From Geomonas sp. RF6 (GTDB lineage: Bacteria; Desulfobacterota; Desulfuromonadia; Geobacterales; Geobacteraceae), in assembly GCF_021044625.1 (NCBI RefSeq), contig NZ_CP087999.1, forward strand, positions 2,311,001 through 2,375,000: DNA of 64,000 nucleotides, in the 5' to 3' direction. The translations under genes and the position numbers were made by a program. This document shows, one piece after another, positions 17,061-27,829 of the stretch. The notes under the pieces are model-generated. The model ran no database searches. It saw nothing but the letters and a program-made list of their open reading frames with translations, and was not told the origin of the DNA. Each line of letters begins with the position of its first letter. Within the stretch, counting starts at the first letter, position 1.

Positions 17061-17429
17061 CTACAGCAGAGGGCGCATCTCGATAATGGCGAAGACGACG
17101 GCGTGGGTTATGGCGTCACCGGCACCGGGGCCGACGACTTCATTCGTGTGCTCCTTGATCCTTTGCAGCATTTCCCCCTCCTCGGTCCTGACCATCTTTA
17201 TCTGAATCCGCACCCCGGTAAATCCTTGCCCGGAGGTCTTGAAGAGAAAGGAGGCGAAGGGATTTTCCCTGATGTTTCTGAAGGTCCGGCCGTCCGTCAT
17301 TCCCCATACCAGCGTGTTCTCGTCCAGGACATGCGGCCTCGCATATATCGCGGTGTTCACGCTGCCGTCGGCGGCAGCCGTGGCCATGACACCGATCCCG
17401 TAGCTCTCGAAGAGTCTGGTCAATTCCAT
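17061..17429 (-). CDS. pyridoxamine 5'-phosphate oxidase family protein
   Basis: This 122-residue split-barrel flavin- or F420-binding protein starts at ATG 17429 after GGGGAGACAAGA. The opening (LFESYGIGVMATA, then GSVNTAIYARPHV) and WGMTDGRTFRNIRENP match small general-stress or PNPOx-like proteins. It ends a short distance from uvsE on the same strand and may share its mRNA. No substrate can be assigned, and it is too short to be a true PdxH. Confidence 0.8.
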   Translation of the reverse strand: MELTRLFESYGIGVMATAAADGSVNTAIYARPHVLDENTLVWGMTDGRTFRNIRENPFASFLFKTSGQGFTGVRIQIKMVRTEEGEMLQRIKEHTNEVVGPGAGDAITHAVVFAIIEMRPLL

Positions 17430-17658
17430 CTTCTTGTCTCCCCTGGGTGGCTCCGAGACTCGTCCGGTCGCACTGGATCGAGCCCGCAGCATTCACCTAC
17501 AATGGTAGCTGTTCGGCGGATGCATAACTACAAATAAATCGCCGCCGTACTGCGCATGCCGCCCCTATCGCTTCTTTGCCGCGACAACGATAAAATTGAA
17601 TGGAAGTCCTGTCGGTGCAGCGGTTTTTTCCGGCGGGCGTTACCGTAAAGGAGTGACC

Positions 17659-17973
17659 ATGAGAGACAAGCTTGAGCAGCTGATGTACTTCGGCCTCGGT
17701 GCCGCGATCCTCGCAAAGGAAAAGTTGGAGCAGGCGGGAGAATCGACACGCGGGTTCAGGGAAGAGGGGGACCGGAGAGCGCGGGAATTCTTCGAGAAAA
17801 CGGTGGCGAAGGGGACCGAGGAACGGGAGCAGGTGAAGTCGAGCATAAAGGATCTGCTGAAGGAAGCGATGGACGAGCTCGGCCTCGCGAAGCGCACCGA
17901 CGTCACCGCCTTGCGTGCGGAGGTCGATGCGCTCCGGGCGGAGCTGGCGAGGTCGCGCCAGGGGCAGCCGTGA
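17659..17973 (+). CDS. phasin-like coiled-coil protein
   Basis: The 104-residue, almost fully helical protein starts at ATG 17659 after AAAGGAG. It has a short hydrophobic N-terminal segment (YFGLGAAILAKEKLEQ) and a heptad-like C-terminus (TALRAEVDALRAELA), the pattern of PhaF/PhaI-type phasins that coat polyhydroxyalkanoate granules or regulate them. It ends four bases before the UbiB start. In related genomes small phasin-like genes often precede ABC1 kinases, so it may be a partner of UbiB rather than a granule protein. Confidence 0.65.
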   Translation: MRDKLEQLMYFGLGAAILAKEKLEQAGESTRGFREEGDRRAREFFEKTVAKGTEEREQVKSSIKDLLKEAMDELGLAKRTDVTALRAEVDALRAELARSRQGQP

Positions 17974-17977
17974 TGCC

Positions 17978-19552
17978 GTGAGCAGCATCCGCCTCCTTGT
18001 CCGGCTTTACCACCCGCTTCGGATCTACACGGTATTCCGTGTCCTCCTGACGGTCTTCCTGCTGATCCGCAGGCGCCCCAGCTGGCTGGGGATGTACCCC
18101 TTGGCGCCGGCGCCGCTCGTTTCGGCCATCGAGGAACTGGGTCCGAGCTTCATAAAGCTCGCCCAGGTCCTCGCCACTCGTGCCGACTTCTTCGACACAA
18201 CCTACCTCGAGGCGCTGCGCCAGCTTCACGACCAGCTGCCGCCCATGAGTACTGCGGACTTCCGTGCCGTCTTCGGACGAGCTTTCCGCGGCGCGGAATG
18301 CTTCGCCACCTTCGAGGAGAGACCGATAGCCTGCGCCTCCATCGGGCAGGTCCACCGGGCGATACTTCTGACGGGGGAGCAGGTGGCCGTGAAGCTGCGC
18401 CGCAACCGCGTCGAGCGCGTGGTCCGGGAGGACATCCGTCTCCTGGGGTGGTTTCTGGCGATCCTGCACCCCCTTTTCGCGGAGTACACCCGCAACTCCA
18501 TCGAGGCGGTCCTCTCCGCCTTCAGCCGCACCATCGTCCAGGAAGTGGACATGCAGGTGGAGGTGGCAAACCTTGAGCGCTTCCGCCAGACCTATCCCAA
18601 CTCCGGTGTCCGTTTTCCCGTCCCCTATCGCGCCTATTCCTCTCCCGATGCACTGGTAATGAGCTACGAGGAGGGGATTCGCTTCGACGACCGTGAGGAG
18701 CTGGCGCGTCTGCAGGTTCCCTTCGACACCCTCATGGAGAAGCTCGTCCTCTTCTACACGGAGCAGATGCTGGTGAAGGGGTTCTTCCACGCCGACCCTC
18801 ACCCCGGAAACCTCCTGGTGACGCTGGACGGCGATCTGGTCCTCCTCGACTTCGGAATGGTGAGCCGCATACCGCAGGGGACGCGCCTCGCCATGATCAA
18901 CACGGTGAAGGCGGCGTACGAGCGCGACTTCGATCTGCTGGTGCAGGCGACGCGAAAGCTCGGGATCATCACCGACACCGTGCCGCAGGACCAGCTCGCC
19001 GGCCTCGCCGAAGACATCTTCCACATCTTCGACAACGAGCATCTCAGTGCCACCTCCATGCAGGAACTCGCCTTCGGCGTCATGGACACCATGAAGGACT
19101 ACCCCTTCAAGCTCCCGCAGGAAATAATCTACGTGATGCGTGCGAGCTCCATCATCGAGGGGCTCGGCACGAGCTATATCGAGAACTTCAACGGCATAAA
19201 GGACATCCTGCCGATCCTCAAGGCGAACCTCGGGCGGGCGCTGGGGGAGGGGAACGACCTCTGGGGGATGGTGGGGCACGAAATCAGGCAGCTTCCGCTG
19301 ACGCTGGTAAAGGCGAGGCACCTCGTCGACACCATGCACCAGGGGGAGCTCTTCATCCGTGTCGCCGAGGAGGACCGCAGGGAGCTCCTGCGCCCCCTGC
19401 ACCGCTGGGTGCTGCATCTTTCCTGGACGGCGCTGCTGGTAGCGCTCGCCTTCTACCTGCAGCGGATGGAGTCGACCCCGGCGCAATGGCTTTCCGTCGG
19501 CTGCCTTGTCGCGGCTGCCCTGCGGCTGGTATGGTGGCGCAGGACACTGTAG
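17978..19552 (+). CDS. ubiB: UbiB/ABC1 family atypical kinase
   Basis: UbiB-family proteins are membrane-attached protein-kinase-like ATPases needed for quinone biosynthesis or lipid homeostasis. The protein shows the KxGQ-type motif as SFIKLAQVLATR, the A-rich loop replaced by SIGQVH, the VAVKL lysine, HADPHPGN (catalytic loop) and LLDFG (metal-binding). Two hydrophobic helices end it (about residues 485-520). I chose GTG 17978 (524 residues) because the longer frame overlaps the phasin-like gene. The genes are spaced four bases apart, indicating an operon. Confidence 0.88.
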   Translation: MSSIRLLVRLYHPLRIYTVFRVLLTVFLLIRRRPSWLGMYPLAPAPLVSAIEELGPSFIKLAQVLATRADFFDTTYLEALRQLHDQLPPMSTADFRAVFGRAFRGAECFATFEERPIACASIGQVHRAILLTGEQVAVKLRRNRVERVVREDIRLLGWFLAILHPLFAEYTRNSIEAVLSAFSRTIVQEVDMQVEVANLERFRQTYPNSGVRFPVPYRAYSSPDALVMSYEEGIRFDDREELARLQVPFDTLMEKLVLFYTEQMLVKGFFHADPHPGNLLVTLDGDLVLLDFGMVSRIPQGTRLAMINTVKAAYERDFDLLVQATRKLGIITDTVPQDQLAGLAEDIFHIFDNEHLSATSMQELAFGVMDTMKDYPFKLPQEIIYVMRASSIIEGLGTSYIENFNGIKDILPILKANLGRALGEGNDLWGMVGHEIRQLPLTLVKARHLVDTMHQGELFIRVAEEDRRELLRPLHRWVLHLSWTALLVALAFYLQRMESTPAQWLSVGCLVAAALRLVWWRRTL

Positions 19553-19558
19553 CGGAGC

Positions 19559-19592
19559 GGGACTGGCTCCTTTGTTAAAAGGTGCCTGTCCC
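19559..19592. terminator. imperfect hairpin between convergent ubiB and lipoprotein gene
   Basis: GGGAC-t-GGC-t-CCTT pairs with AAGG-t-GCC-t-GTCCC around a short A/T loop. The opposed bulges are typical of REP-type hairpins. It lies between the stops of two convergent genes and may end transcripts from both sides. Confidence 0.55.
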
Positions 19593-19618
19593 ACTTGAGG
19601 TACAGGAGCCTGCTCGGG

Positions 19619-20209
19619 CTACTGGGCTTTGACCGCGTTGTCGGCGGCGCCGGACGCGGTCACTGGCGCGGATACGATAGCTCCGGCGGTGGTGGGAATG
19701 TTGAGGTGGTGCCCCGTGACGATCTGGAACCCGCCATCCAAAGTCGCCACGGTCGTGCCGGAGGGGACGTTGATGGTCTGGCCGCTCACGAGCGTTATGG
19801 AGGTCCCGGCGTTGAGGCCGGGGACCCAGGACACCACCGAGTTGACCGTGACGGTTCTTCCACCCGCGCGCAGGATCTGCTCCGTGGCAGGTGACGCTGT
19901 CGTGTCGGTGATGGTCTCGAAGGTGACGATCGTATCTGCGGACGCGATCAGTTGAGTCGCGGTGGAGAAGGTGCCGTTGCTGGTCGTGGTGGTGTACGGC
20001 GCGATCCCGCTGGGAGATGAGGATGAGGCGAAGCTGCCGGCCTGCCTTACTGTCGTGGTGACGGTTCCCGAGATTGTGGTGATGGTCGTGTTGTTGGTAA
20101 AGATAGTGGAGCCGCCACCGCTATCTTTGCCGTTGGCTTCGTCTGCCGTCTTCCAACCGCACCCACTTACCATCAAAAGCAAAGCGCCCACCACCACTGA
20201 TTTCATCAC
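19619..20209 (-). CDS. Thr/Ser-rich putative lipoprotein
   Basis: The 196-residue protein has a signal peptide with a lipobox MVSGC (cysteine near residue 17), so it is probably an anchored envelope protein. The rest is rich in T, S and V with no charge clusters, and it ends in a short beta-type repeat region (TSITLVSGQTINVPSGTTVATL). I recognise no family. The start may be either of two consecutive ATG codons (20209 or 20206). It converges with ubiB and diverges from the old yellow enzyme gene. Confidence 0.7.
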   Translation of the reverse strand: MMKSVVVGALLLMVSGCGWKTADEANGKDSGGGSTIFTNNTTITTISGTVTTTVRQAGSFASSSSPSGIAPYTTTTSNGTFSTATQLIASADTIVTFETITDTTASPATEQILRAGGRTVTVNSVVSWVPGLNAGTSITLVSGQTINVPSGTTVATLDGGFQIVTGHHLNIPTTAGAIVSAPVTASGAADNAVKAQ

Positions 20210-20360
20210 GTGCCCCCGTAATAGATTAAAAGTCGGTCATAGTATAGCGTCTTCGCCGGTGTTGCAAGAAGTAGTTCACCTACCCCTCCCGGACGGCGCA
20301 GGTGTGGTATCCTCATTCCCTGAACCCCCCGCACCCGGTGCCACCACTAGGAGGTCATTG

Positions 20361-21461
<1,101 letters not shown>

Positions 21462-21519
21462 GTGGAGAGCAGGAGCAAAGACGTGCCCTCACTCAAAACG
21501 GGAGGAGAGGGCGGTCACC

Positions 21520-21626
21520 GTAGGCCGGGATAAGCCGACAGGCGTTCCCGGCAGTCCACCACAGAGTAAGAGGATGTGTGCCGACCGGCGGAGTTGCCGG
21601 TAACGCTTCGCTTATTCCGGCCTCCA
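21520..21626. repeat. paired REP-like hairpins
   Basis: GTAGGCCGGGATAAG (from 21520) followed by GCGTTCCCGGC is one copy. GGTAACGC...GCTTATTCCGGCC (21592-21626) is a second in reverse orientation, giving a BIME-like pair between the old yellow enzyme gene and a small membrane gene. Confidence 0.7.
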
Positions 21627-21648
21627 TGGAGCAATCCTCAGCAAGAAA

Positions 21649-21873
21649 TCATCCCGAAGTGCAGAGGTGCCAGAGGCAAAGAGCGGAGAGGGTGAATGCT
21701 GTGACGGCGATGGCGAGATAGGACGTGCGGCGCCTGGGGCGCATTGCCGCTGAAGCGGGGCTCGACGCGGGAATACCCCCACCAAAGATCAGGAGCGTAC
21801 CTTCCTCCACCTCGTCCTGCTCACATACCGTATAACGTCGAGGCTCGCGTAGTTGTTGCACCGGTCCCTGCAT
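21649..21873 (-). CDS. small protein with C-terminal membrane helix
   Basis: This 74-residue reading frame starts at ATG 21873 after a strong AAGGAGGTGAAG. The N-terminal 50 residues are polar with some acidic residues (CEQDEVEEGTL), then RPRRRTS and one hydrophobic helix (YLAIAVTAFTLSALCLW). A tail-anchored or signal-anchor membrane protein is likely. I know no family. The strong ribosome-binding site is the main support for expression. Confidence 0.5.
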   Translation of the reverse strand: MQGPVQQLREPRRYTVCEQDEVEEGTLLIFGGGIPASSPASAAMRPRRRTSYLAIAVTAFTLSALCLWHLCTSG

Positions 21874-22316
21874 CTTCACCTCCTTCCACACGGATCTCTA
21901 CCTCTCCGCTTCGCACCCCCCGCCCTACCCGCCGCGACTCCCAAAAGATAGCCGAAACCTACCCGCCTTCAAGAGCTATCGTCTGCTTGCCACGCATTTG
22001 CCGGTCATGTCTAAGAAAAACTCATCGACGGCACCGTGATGGGCGCGCCCGCTTTCCCCCCCCCCAGACGCTCTTCCACAGCACTCGGTGCTGCGCTCCT
22101 CGACCCTCTCTCTCCGGCCGATCCCCGCCCATTTGCCTCCCCCTTCGTTAGCAGGTATAACATCAGAGATATATCCTCCAGCCGTATCACCCGCTTCTCG
22201 CCCGAATGTAACCCGTTACAACATCTCGTGTTCAGCACTCCCCCCCCTTTCGTCGGCTCCCTTTCCGGTGCCTGGTGAAGGGGAAGGTGCAGCCGGTTTG
22301 CGACAAGGAGACACCG
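21874..22316. other. 443-base intergenic region upstream of ppc
   Basis: The stretch holds the promoter regions of two divergent genes. It is pyrimidine-rich on the plus strand with long C-runs (22060-22070 and 22241-22249). No reading frame with a ribosome-binding site, hairpin or repeat stands out. Confidence 0.4.
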
Positions 22317-25055
22317 ATGGCTCAAATGGTTACCCGCTGGGAATCGGACAAGCTGCAGCGCGATCTGGGTTATCTCATGTCCTGCCTGGGCGAGATGTTC
22401 AGCGACCTCGGCGAGGAGCATATCGCCTCCAGCCTCCCATGGAAAGGGGTGGGGGCGGCCGTCTCCGACGACTTTCGCCTTGTGCGCGCCTGGTCCATCG
22501 CGTTCCAGCTGCGCAACATGGTGGAGGAGAACCTTTCGGTGCAGCTGCGCCGGGCCCGCGAGACGGAGGAGGGGCTGGCAGCGGCGCCGGGGCTTTGGGG
22601 GCAGGTGCTGGAACAGCTGAAGGGGCAGGGTGTCCCCGACGAGCAGATCGCCGCGGAGCTGGGGGAGATCCGGGTGGAGCCGGTCCTTACCGCTCATCCC
22701 ACCGAGGCGAAGCGGGCCTCGGTGCTGAGGCACCTGCGGGAGCTGTACCTTCTCCTCGTGAAGCTGGAGAACTCCGTCTGGACGCCGGCCGAGCGGGAAG
22801 ATATACGCGAGGAGGTCATCGCCGTGCTGGAGAGGCTCTGGCGCACGGGGGAGATCTACCTCGAGAAGCCCCAGGTCATGGACGAGTTGGCGGGGATCAT
22901 CTATTACCTCCGTGAGATCTTTCCCCAGGTGGTGCAGATCCTCGACCGGCGCCTGCGTCATGCGTGGCGTGAGGCGGGGCTGAAGGGGAAATTTTCTGCC
23001 GCCGCCGGGCACCTCCCGAAACTTTCCTTCAGCACCTGGGTGGGGGGGGACCGGGACGGCCACCCGCTGATTACCCCGGAGGTGACGGAACAGACGCTGA
23101 AAGAGCTGAGGCTGAATGCCCTCTCCCTCATCGACGGCCAGCTCACCACCCTCGGCACCCGTCTCAGTATCAACAACCGTCTCCTCCCGCCGCCCCCAAG
23201 GCTGCAGGAGCGCCTGGAAGAGATGATGTGCGAGCTGCGTGCGCGCGGCGCGGAGGTCGTCTCCCAGACGCCGGACCAGCCGTGGCGGCAGATGGTCAAC
23301 CTGATGAAGGCGAAGCTCCCGATAGACGACTCCGGGACGAGCCAGGTGCTCGCCACCTCCGGGGAGGCGCGCTACGGCAAGGCGGAGGAGCTGGCGGGAG
23401 ACTTGCGTCTCCTGCGCGATGCCCTCGTCGAGGTCGGGGCCCTGCGGATGGCGCGCGCGGACATGGTGCCGGTGTTGCGAACGGTGGAGGTTTTCGGGTT
23501 TCACCTCGCCTCCCTGGACATCCGGCAAAACAGCCGTTACCACGATCGCGCCGTCGAGCAGCTCATGGCGGCGGCGGGGATGGAGGATTGCCGCTTCTCG
23601 GAATGGGGGGAGGAGCGCCGGCTCGCCTTCCTGAACAGCGAGCTCTCGTCGCCGCGCCCCTTCGCGCACAACGACGGGCGTCCCGGTGAGGAGGCGGAGA
23701 AGGTGATCGACTGCTACCGGGTCCTTGCCGCCCACATCCGCGATTACGGCGCTGCCGGCCTTGGCTCCCTCATTGTGAGTATGACCCGCAGCGTCTCCGA
23801 CCTTCTCGTGGTCTATCTCCTCGCCCGTGAGGCGCGACTTACCGTCGCCACGCCGCAGGGTCAGGCATGCCTCCTGCCTGTAGTGCCCCTCTTCGAGACG
23901 ATCGACGACCTCGCCGGCAGCGCCCGGATCCTGAACGACTTCCTGGAGCACCCGATGACCAGGCGCACCCTTGCCCACCTCTGCGGGGAGAAGCCGGTGC
24001 AACAGGTCATGGTCGGTTACAGCGACAGCAACAAGGACGGGGGACTCATGGCCAGTCTCTGGGGGCTCTACCGCAGCCAGGAGGCGATGATGGAGACCGG
24101 GAGGCGGCTCGGCGTGCGCATCCGATTCTTCCACGGGCGCGGCGGCACCATAAGCCGGGGGGCGGGCCCCACCAGCCGCTTTCTCAGGGGGCTGCCGAGC
24201 GGCGCGGTCGGCGGCGACCTGCGTCTCACGGAACAGGGGGAGGTCATAGCGCAGAAGTACTCAAACCCCATGAACGCCGCCTACAACCTGGAACTGCTCC
24301 TGGCCGGAACCGCCGGGGTAAGTGTCGGGCAGAAGGGGCAGCCGAGGGAGAGCTCTCCCCTGGAGCCGGTCATGGACAGGCTGGCGGCGAGGAGCCGCGA
24401 GGCGTACGAAGAGCTGGTGAAGACGGAAGGCTTTATCAACTTCTTCCGTGAAGCGACGCCGATAGACGTGATCGAGTGCAGCAGCATCGGCTCCCGCCCG
24501 TCCCGCCGTACCGGCTGCGCTACCCTGGCGGATCTGCGCGCCATACCGTGGGTCTTCAGCTGGAGCCAGGCCCGCTACTACCTTTCGGGATGGTTCGGTA
24601 TGGGGACGGCGCTCGAATCGCTCCTCAATGAAGATCCGGTAGCTTTCGCCGAGCTTGCCCGCATCAGCAGGTCGTGGACCCCTCTGCGCTACATCATCGG
24701 CAATGTCGCCACGAGCATCGCCACCGCCAGTCCGGAGGTGATGTGCGCCTATGCCGGTCTGGTGCAGGACCCGGGGGTGCGGGACCGCTTCCTCTCCACC
24801 ATACGGGAGGAGTACGATCTCACCACCAGCGTGCTGGAGGAGATTTACGGAGGGCGGCTTTCCGAGCGTCGCGCCGTCGTTCACGCGGCGCTGGCAAGGC
24901 GCGAGGAGGCGCTGATGGTGCTCCATCGGCGACAGATCGGGATGCTGCGGCAGTGGCGGGAGACCCCTCCCGACGAGGAGGGATCGGACGAGCTTCTCTT
25001 CCGGCTGCTGGAGACGGTAAATGCCATAGCGGCAGGGCTGGGGACGACGGGGTAG
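22317..25055 (+). CDS. ppc: phosphoenolpyruvate carboxylase
   Basis: This cytosolic enzyme adds bicarbonate to PEP to give oxaloacetate, an anaplerotic step of the TCA cycle. The 912 residues match the family. The catalytic motifs are TAHPTEAKR (His near 140), GGDRDGHP, YSDSNKDGG and FHGRGGTISRG, with a SIGSRPSRR segment near the C-terminal binding site. I chose ATG 22317, which has AAGGAG seven bases before it, over the ATG at 22275. It stands alone; the next gene is convergent. Confidence 0.96.
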   Translation: MAQMVTRWESDKLQRDLGYLMSCLGEMFSDLGEEHIASSLPWKGVGAAVSDDFRLVRAWSIAFQLRNMVEENLSVQLRRARETEEGLAAAPGLWGQVLEQLKGQGVPDEQIAAELGEIRVEPVLTAHPTEAKRASVLRHLRELYLLLVKLENSVWTPAEREDIREEVIAVLERLWRTGEIYLEKPQVMDELAGIIYYLREIFPQVVQILDRRLRHAWREAGLKGKFSAAAGHLPKLSFSTWVGGDRDGHPLITPEVTEQTLKELRLNALSLIDGQLTTLGTRLSINNRLLPPPPRLQERLEEMMCELRARGAEVVSQTPDQPWRQMVNLMKAKLPIDDSGTSQVLATSGEARYGKAEELAGDLRLLRDALVEVGALRMARADMVPVLRTVEVFGFHLASLDIRQNSRYHDRAVEQLMAAAGMEDCRFSEWGEERRLAFLNSELSSPRPFAHNDGRPGEEAEKVIDCYRVLAAHIRDYGAAGLGSLIVSMTRSVSDLLVVYLLAREARLTVATPQGQACLLPVVPLFETIDDLAGSARILNDFLEHPMTRRTLAHLCGEKPVQQVMVGYSDSNKDGGLMASLWGLYRSQEAMMETGRRLGVRIRFFHGRGGTISRGAGPTSRFLRGLPSGAVGGDLRLTEQGEVIAQKYSNPMNAAYNLELLLAGTAGVSVGQKGQPRESSPLEPVMDRLAARSREAYEELVKTEGFINFFREATPIDVIECSSIGSRPSRRTGCATLADLRAIPWVFSWSQARYYLSGWFGMGTALESLLNEDPVAFAELARISRSWTPLRYIIGNVATSIATASPEVMCAYAGLVQDPGVRDRFLSTIREEYDLTTSVLEEIYGGRLSERRAVVHAALARREEALMVLHRRQIGMLRQWRETPPDEEGSDELLFRLLETVNAIAAGLGTTG

Positions 25056-25077
25056 GATCAGGGGGGGCGGGGCTGAT

Positions 25078-27027
25078 TCACGGCTGCAGGGGGATGGTGA
25101 AGTAGAAGGTGCTCCCTACGCCGGCACTGCTTTCCACCCAGATGCGCCCCCCTATGCTCTCTACTATCTGCCTCGAGAGGGCGAGGCCGAGGCCGGTGCC
25201 GCCGTACCTCCTCGTCAGGGAGGAATCGATCTGGGTGAAGTTGCCGAAGATCCCCTCGATGTCCGCGGGGGCGATACCGACTCCGGTGTCCCTTACTGCA
25301 AAAAGGACGCTCTCTTCATCTCCCGGCCGGACGGTCACCTCGACTCCCCCCTCCTCGGTGAATTTCACCGCATTCCCCAGAAGATTCACCAGGACCTGCC
25401 GTACCCGTCCGGCATCCCCCTCCAGCTCGTGGGGCAACCCCTTTTCGACCTCCCAGGAAAGATCGATGCCGCGGTCCCTGGCGCTGAGGCTTACCACCTC
25501 GATCGCCGAACGTACCACCTCGGAGATGTCGAAAGGCTTCTTCTCGAACTTCATCACCCCCGCCTCCAGGCGGGAGAAGTCGAGTACGTCCTCGATGAGT
25601 CGCAGCAGAGACTCCGCCGAGCGCCGTGCCATCCCCAGCAGCTCCTTTTGCTCGCTGTTGATCTCCATGTCCAGGACGAGTTTCAGCATCCCGAGCACTC
25701 CGGCAAGGGGGGTCCTCATCTCGTGGCTCATGTTGGCGAGGAACTGGCTCTTCGCGCGGCTGCCAGCCTCAGCAGCCTCCTTCGCAGCCTGCAGGTTCGC
25801 CTGTGCCTCCTTCATCTCGGAAAAGTCCATGTTGGTGCCGATCATCCTGAGCGCCGTCCCCTCCGCGTCGTAGGCGATGGTGACTGTCGCAGCCATCCAG
25901 CGCATGCTGCCGTCGGGACCGATGAGCCGGTATTGGAAGCAGAGCTGCCCGGCCTGCTTCTCGATCCAGAGGGGGATCGACTCCTCCAGAGCCGCAAGAT
26001 CTGCAGGATCGACCAGGTGTGACCAGGACCTGTAGTCTCTCGTGAACTCCCCCGGCTGAAGCCCGTACAATTCCTCCAGCTCCGCCGTCAGGATCACCTG
26101 CCCGGTGACCATGTCCCAATCAAAGACGCCGATCCGCCCCGCCCGCTGCGCCAGGACCAGCCGCTCGTTACTCTCCACCAGCGCTTTTTCGACTTCCTTT
26201 CTCTCCTCTATCTCCACCTTTAGCTGCTCGTTTGCCCGCACCAGATCGGCGGTGCGTTCCTCCACCGTGCGCGCGAGCTGCCGGTGGTGCTCCCTCAGCT
26301 CCCTTTCCGCCTCCTGCTTCCCCTTTATCTCCTCGGAGAGCTGCTCGTTTAGCAGGGCAACCTCCTCGTTCGCCTCCTTCAGCACCTTGATCATGTCCTG
26401 GTTCTCGAAGCGCAAAAGGAGGGATTCCCTGTTGACTTGGTAGTTGTTGTGGGCGATGTACCACAGCAGCAACAGGTAGATGAAGGCCATCGCGGCCATT
26501 CCGTAGTGGAAGGCGTCGCCGATGAAGAAGAAATGGATGGCGAACGGCAGAATGGTGGGGATCGCAAAGGCGGGAAAGCCGTAGCGCACTTTGGCGAAGG
26601 TGGAGGATGCGCCAGCTGCCATTCCCCCCAGCACGTAGGCAATGAAGACCTGGTGCGGAAGGGAGAAGGTGAACGGTATGTAGCTGATGCTCCCCCAGGC
26701 GAGGCCGACGAGGCCGGCGGTGGTGACAAAGCGCTTCTCCCACAGGGCCCCGTCGATGTGCGGCTGCGCCCGGCGAAATGACACGACAAGGAGGGCCCGC
26801 AGACCGGTCACGGACAGGACCGCCGTCAGCCAGATCGCCATGACTCCATCAGGAGTGACCTTTCTCATGATGAGGAAGACGATGACTGAGTTGAAGAGGG
26901 TGCCGAGAAAGCCGATAGGGGCGACCTTGTAGAGCTGGTGGACCTGCTCCGCGAGTATCTGCTCCTCGTGCACAGGCGGGATCTCGAAGCTCTCTTTCCG
27001 CGGGGTCTTTCGCAGATGCGCTATCAA
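25078..27027 (-). CDS. membrane PAS-domain sensor histidine kinase
   Basis: The 649-residue protein has about six membrane helices (38-195), a coiled coil (210-285), a PAS domain (about 290-405, with RMIGTNMDFSEMK as a PAC end), HisKA with H435 (NMSHEMRTPLAG) and an HATPase_c domain (NLLGNAVKF, DTGVGI, GGTGLGLAL). There is no receiver domain fused. The neighbouring receiver-only gene (27091-27477) is upstream on the same strand and is its probable partner. No ligand-binding domain other than the membrane bundle and PAS is visible. Confidence 0.92.
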   Translation of the reverse strand: MIAHLRKTPRKESFEIPPVHEEQILAEQVHQLYKVAPIGFLGTLFNSVIVFLIMRKVTPDGVMAIWLTAVLSVTGLRALLVVSFRRAQPHIDGALWEKRFVTTAGLVGLAWGSISYIPFTFSLPHQVFIAYVLGGMAAGASSTFAKVRYGFPAFAIPTILPFAIHFFFIGDAFHYGMAAMAFIYLLLLWYIAHNNYQVNRESLLLRFENQDMIKVLKEANEEVALLNEQLSEEIKGKQEAERELREHHRQLARTVEERTADLVRANEQLKVEIEERKEVEKALVESNERLVLAQRAGRIGVFDWDMVTGQVILTAELEELYGLQPGEFTRDYRSWSHLVDPADLAALEESIPLWIEKQAGQLCFQYRLIGPDGSMRWMAATVTIAYDAEGTALRMIGTNMDFSEMKEAQANLQAAKEAAEAGSRAKSQFLANMSHEMRTPLAGVLGMLKLVLDMEINSEQKELLGMARRSAESLLRLIEDVLDFSRLEAGVMKFEKKPFDISEVVRSAIEVVSLSARDRGIDLSWEVEKGLPHELEGDAGRVRQVLVNLLGNAVKFTEEGGVEVTVRPGDEESVLFAVRDTGVGIAPADIEGIFGNFTQIDSSLTRRYGGTGLGLALSRQIVESIGGRIWVESSAGVGSTFYFTIPLQP

Positions 27028-27090
27028 GGCAGCTCCTCCACGGAGTCGTGGTGACCTCTCCTGCGGGCGGCGGGGAGCCGACGCGCCCTT

Positions 27091-27477
27091 TCAGTGCAGG
27101 GAAGGGTTGTGCAGCTCACGATGCTTGTCCACAAGAGCAAAGAGCTTTTCCAGGTCGATCGGCTTTGACATGTAGTCGTCCATCCCCGCCTTCAGGCACA
27201 TCTCGCGGTCGGCATCGGTGGCGAAGGCTGTCGTGGCGATGATGATGGTATGTCCCCCTCGCCCGGCTTCCCTTCTTCTGATAATGCGCGTTGCCTCGAG
27301 CCCGTCCAGCACCGGCATCTGGATGTCCATGAAGATGACGTCGAACCCCTCCCGTTCCCATGCCTCCACCGCGCTCTGGCCGTCGTTGACGACGGCGCAG
27401 CTGATCCCCTGGCGCGACATGATGGTGGCCATCAGGTGCTGCATGGTAGCGTCGTCTTCCACAATCAGCATCCGCAT
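27091..27477 (-). CDS. single-domain response regulator
   Basis: This 128-residue CheY-like receiver has the acidic pair E8 D9 D10 (IVEDD), phosphoacceptor D54 (FMDIQMP), T82 (TTAFA) and K104 (MSKPID). It starts at ATG 27477 directly after GGAGGAG. There is no output domain. It lies 63 bases upstream of the sensor kinase and is likely co-transcribed. It may pass phosphate onward or control by protein contact. Confidence 0.9.
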   Translation of the reverse strand: MRMLIVEDDATMQHLMATIMSRQGISCAVVNDGQSAVEAWEREGFDVIFMDIQMPVLDGLEATRIIRRREAGRGGHTIIIATTAFATDADREMCLKAGMDDYMSKPIDLEKLFALVDKHRELHNPSLH

Positions 27478-27829
27478 CGACTCCTCCTTTCCTTCGCTGC
27501 AAGCACCATTAGCGGCTGCACAGTTCAGCATAACAGTTTGAAAATGAAGGGTAAAGCCTCTCATCTCCACCGCGGGAACGCTGCAGGAGCGATAAAATTT
27601 ACGTTGGCGCATAAAGGTGATGAAGGCGCCCGGAGCCTACCCCGGGGCACGTCGAAGGCTGCTCCTCACCTGCTGAGGTCAGGGACATCGGCTCCGGCGT
27701 CGCCTTCAATTGTGTGTCCCGGTGCAGTACACTGGATTGAGAGGTAGCAATGGCTCGGCACTGTGAGAAGGAGGAAGGACGGAACCGGGCTGAGCCGGTC
27801 TCCCAAGCCGCAACGAGAAGGAGGATGTG
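27478..27829. other. 352-base divergent promoter region
   Basis: The spacer lies between the receiver gene and the oxidoreductase. It contains TTCAAT (27705-27710), a 17-base gap and TACACT (27728-27733), a plausible sigma-70 promoter for the oxidoreductase about 97 bases upstream of its start. No gene or repeat was seen. Confidence 0.4.

Noticed and set aside
17903-19594. 563-codon minus-strand frame antisense to ubiB
   Set aside because: GC-rich shadow of a gene with clear kinase motifs; no ribosome-binding site and composition like random reverse frames.
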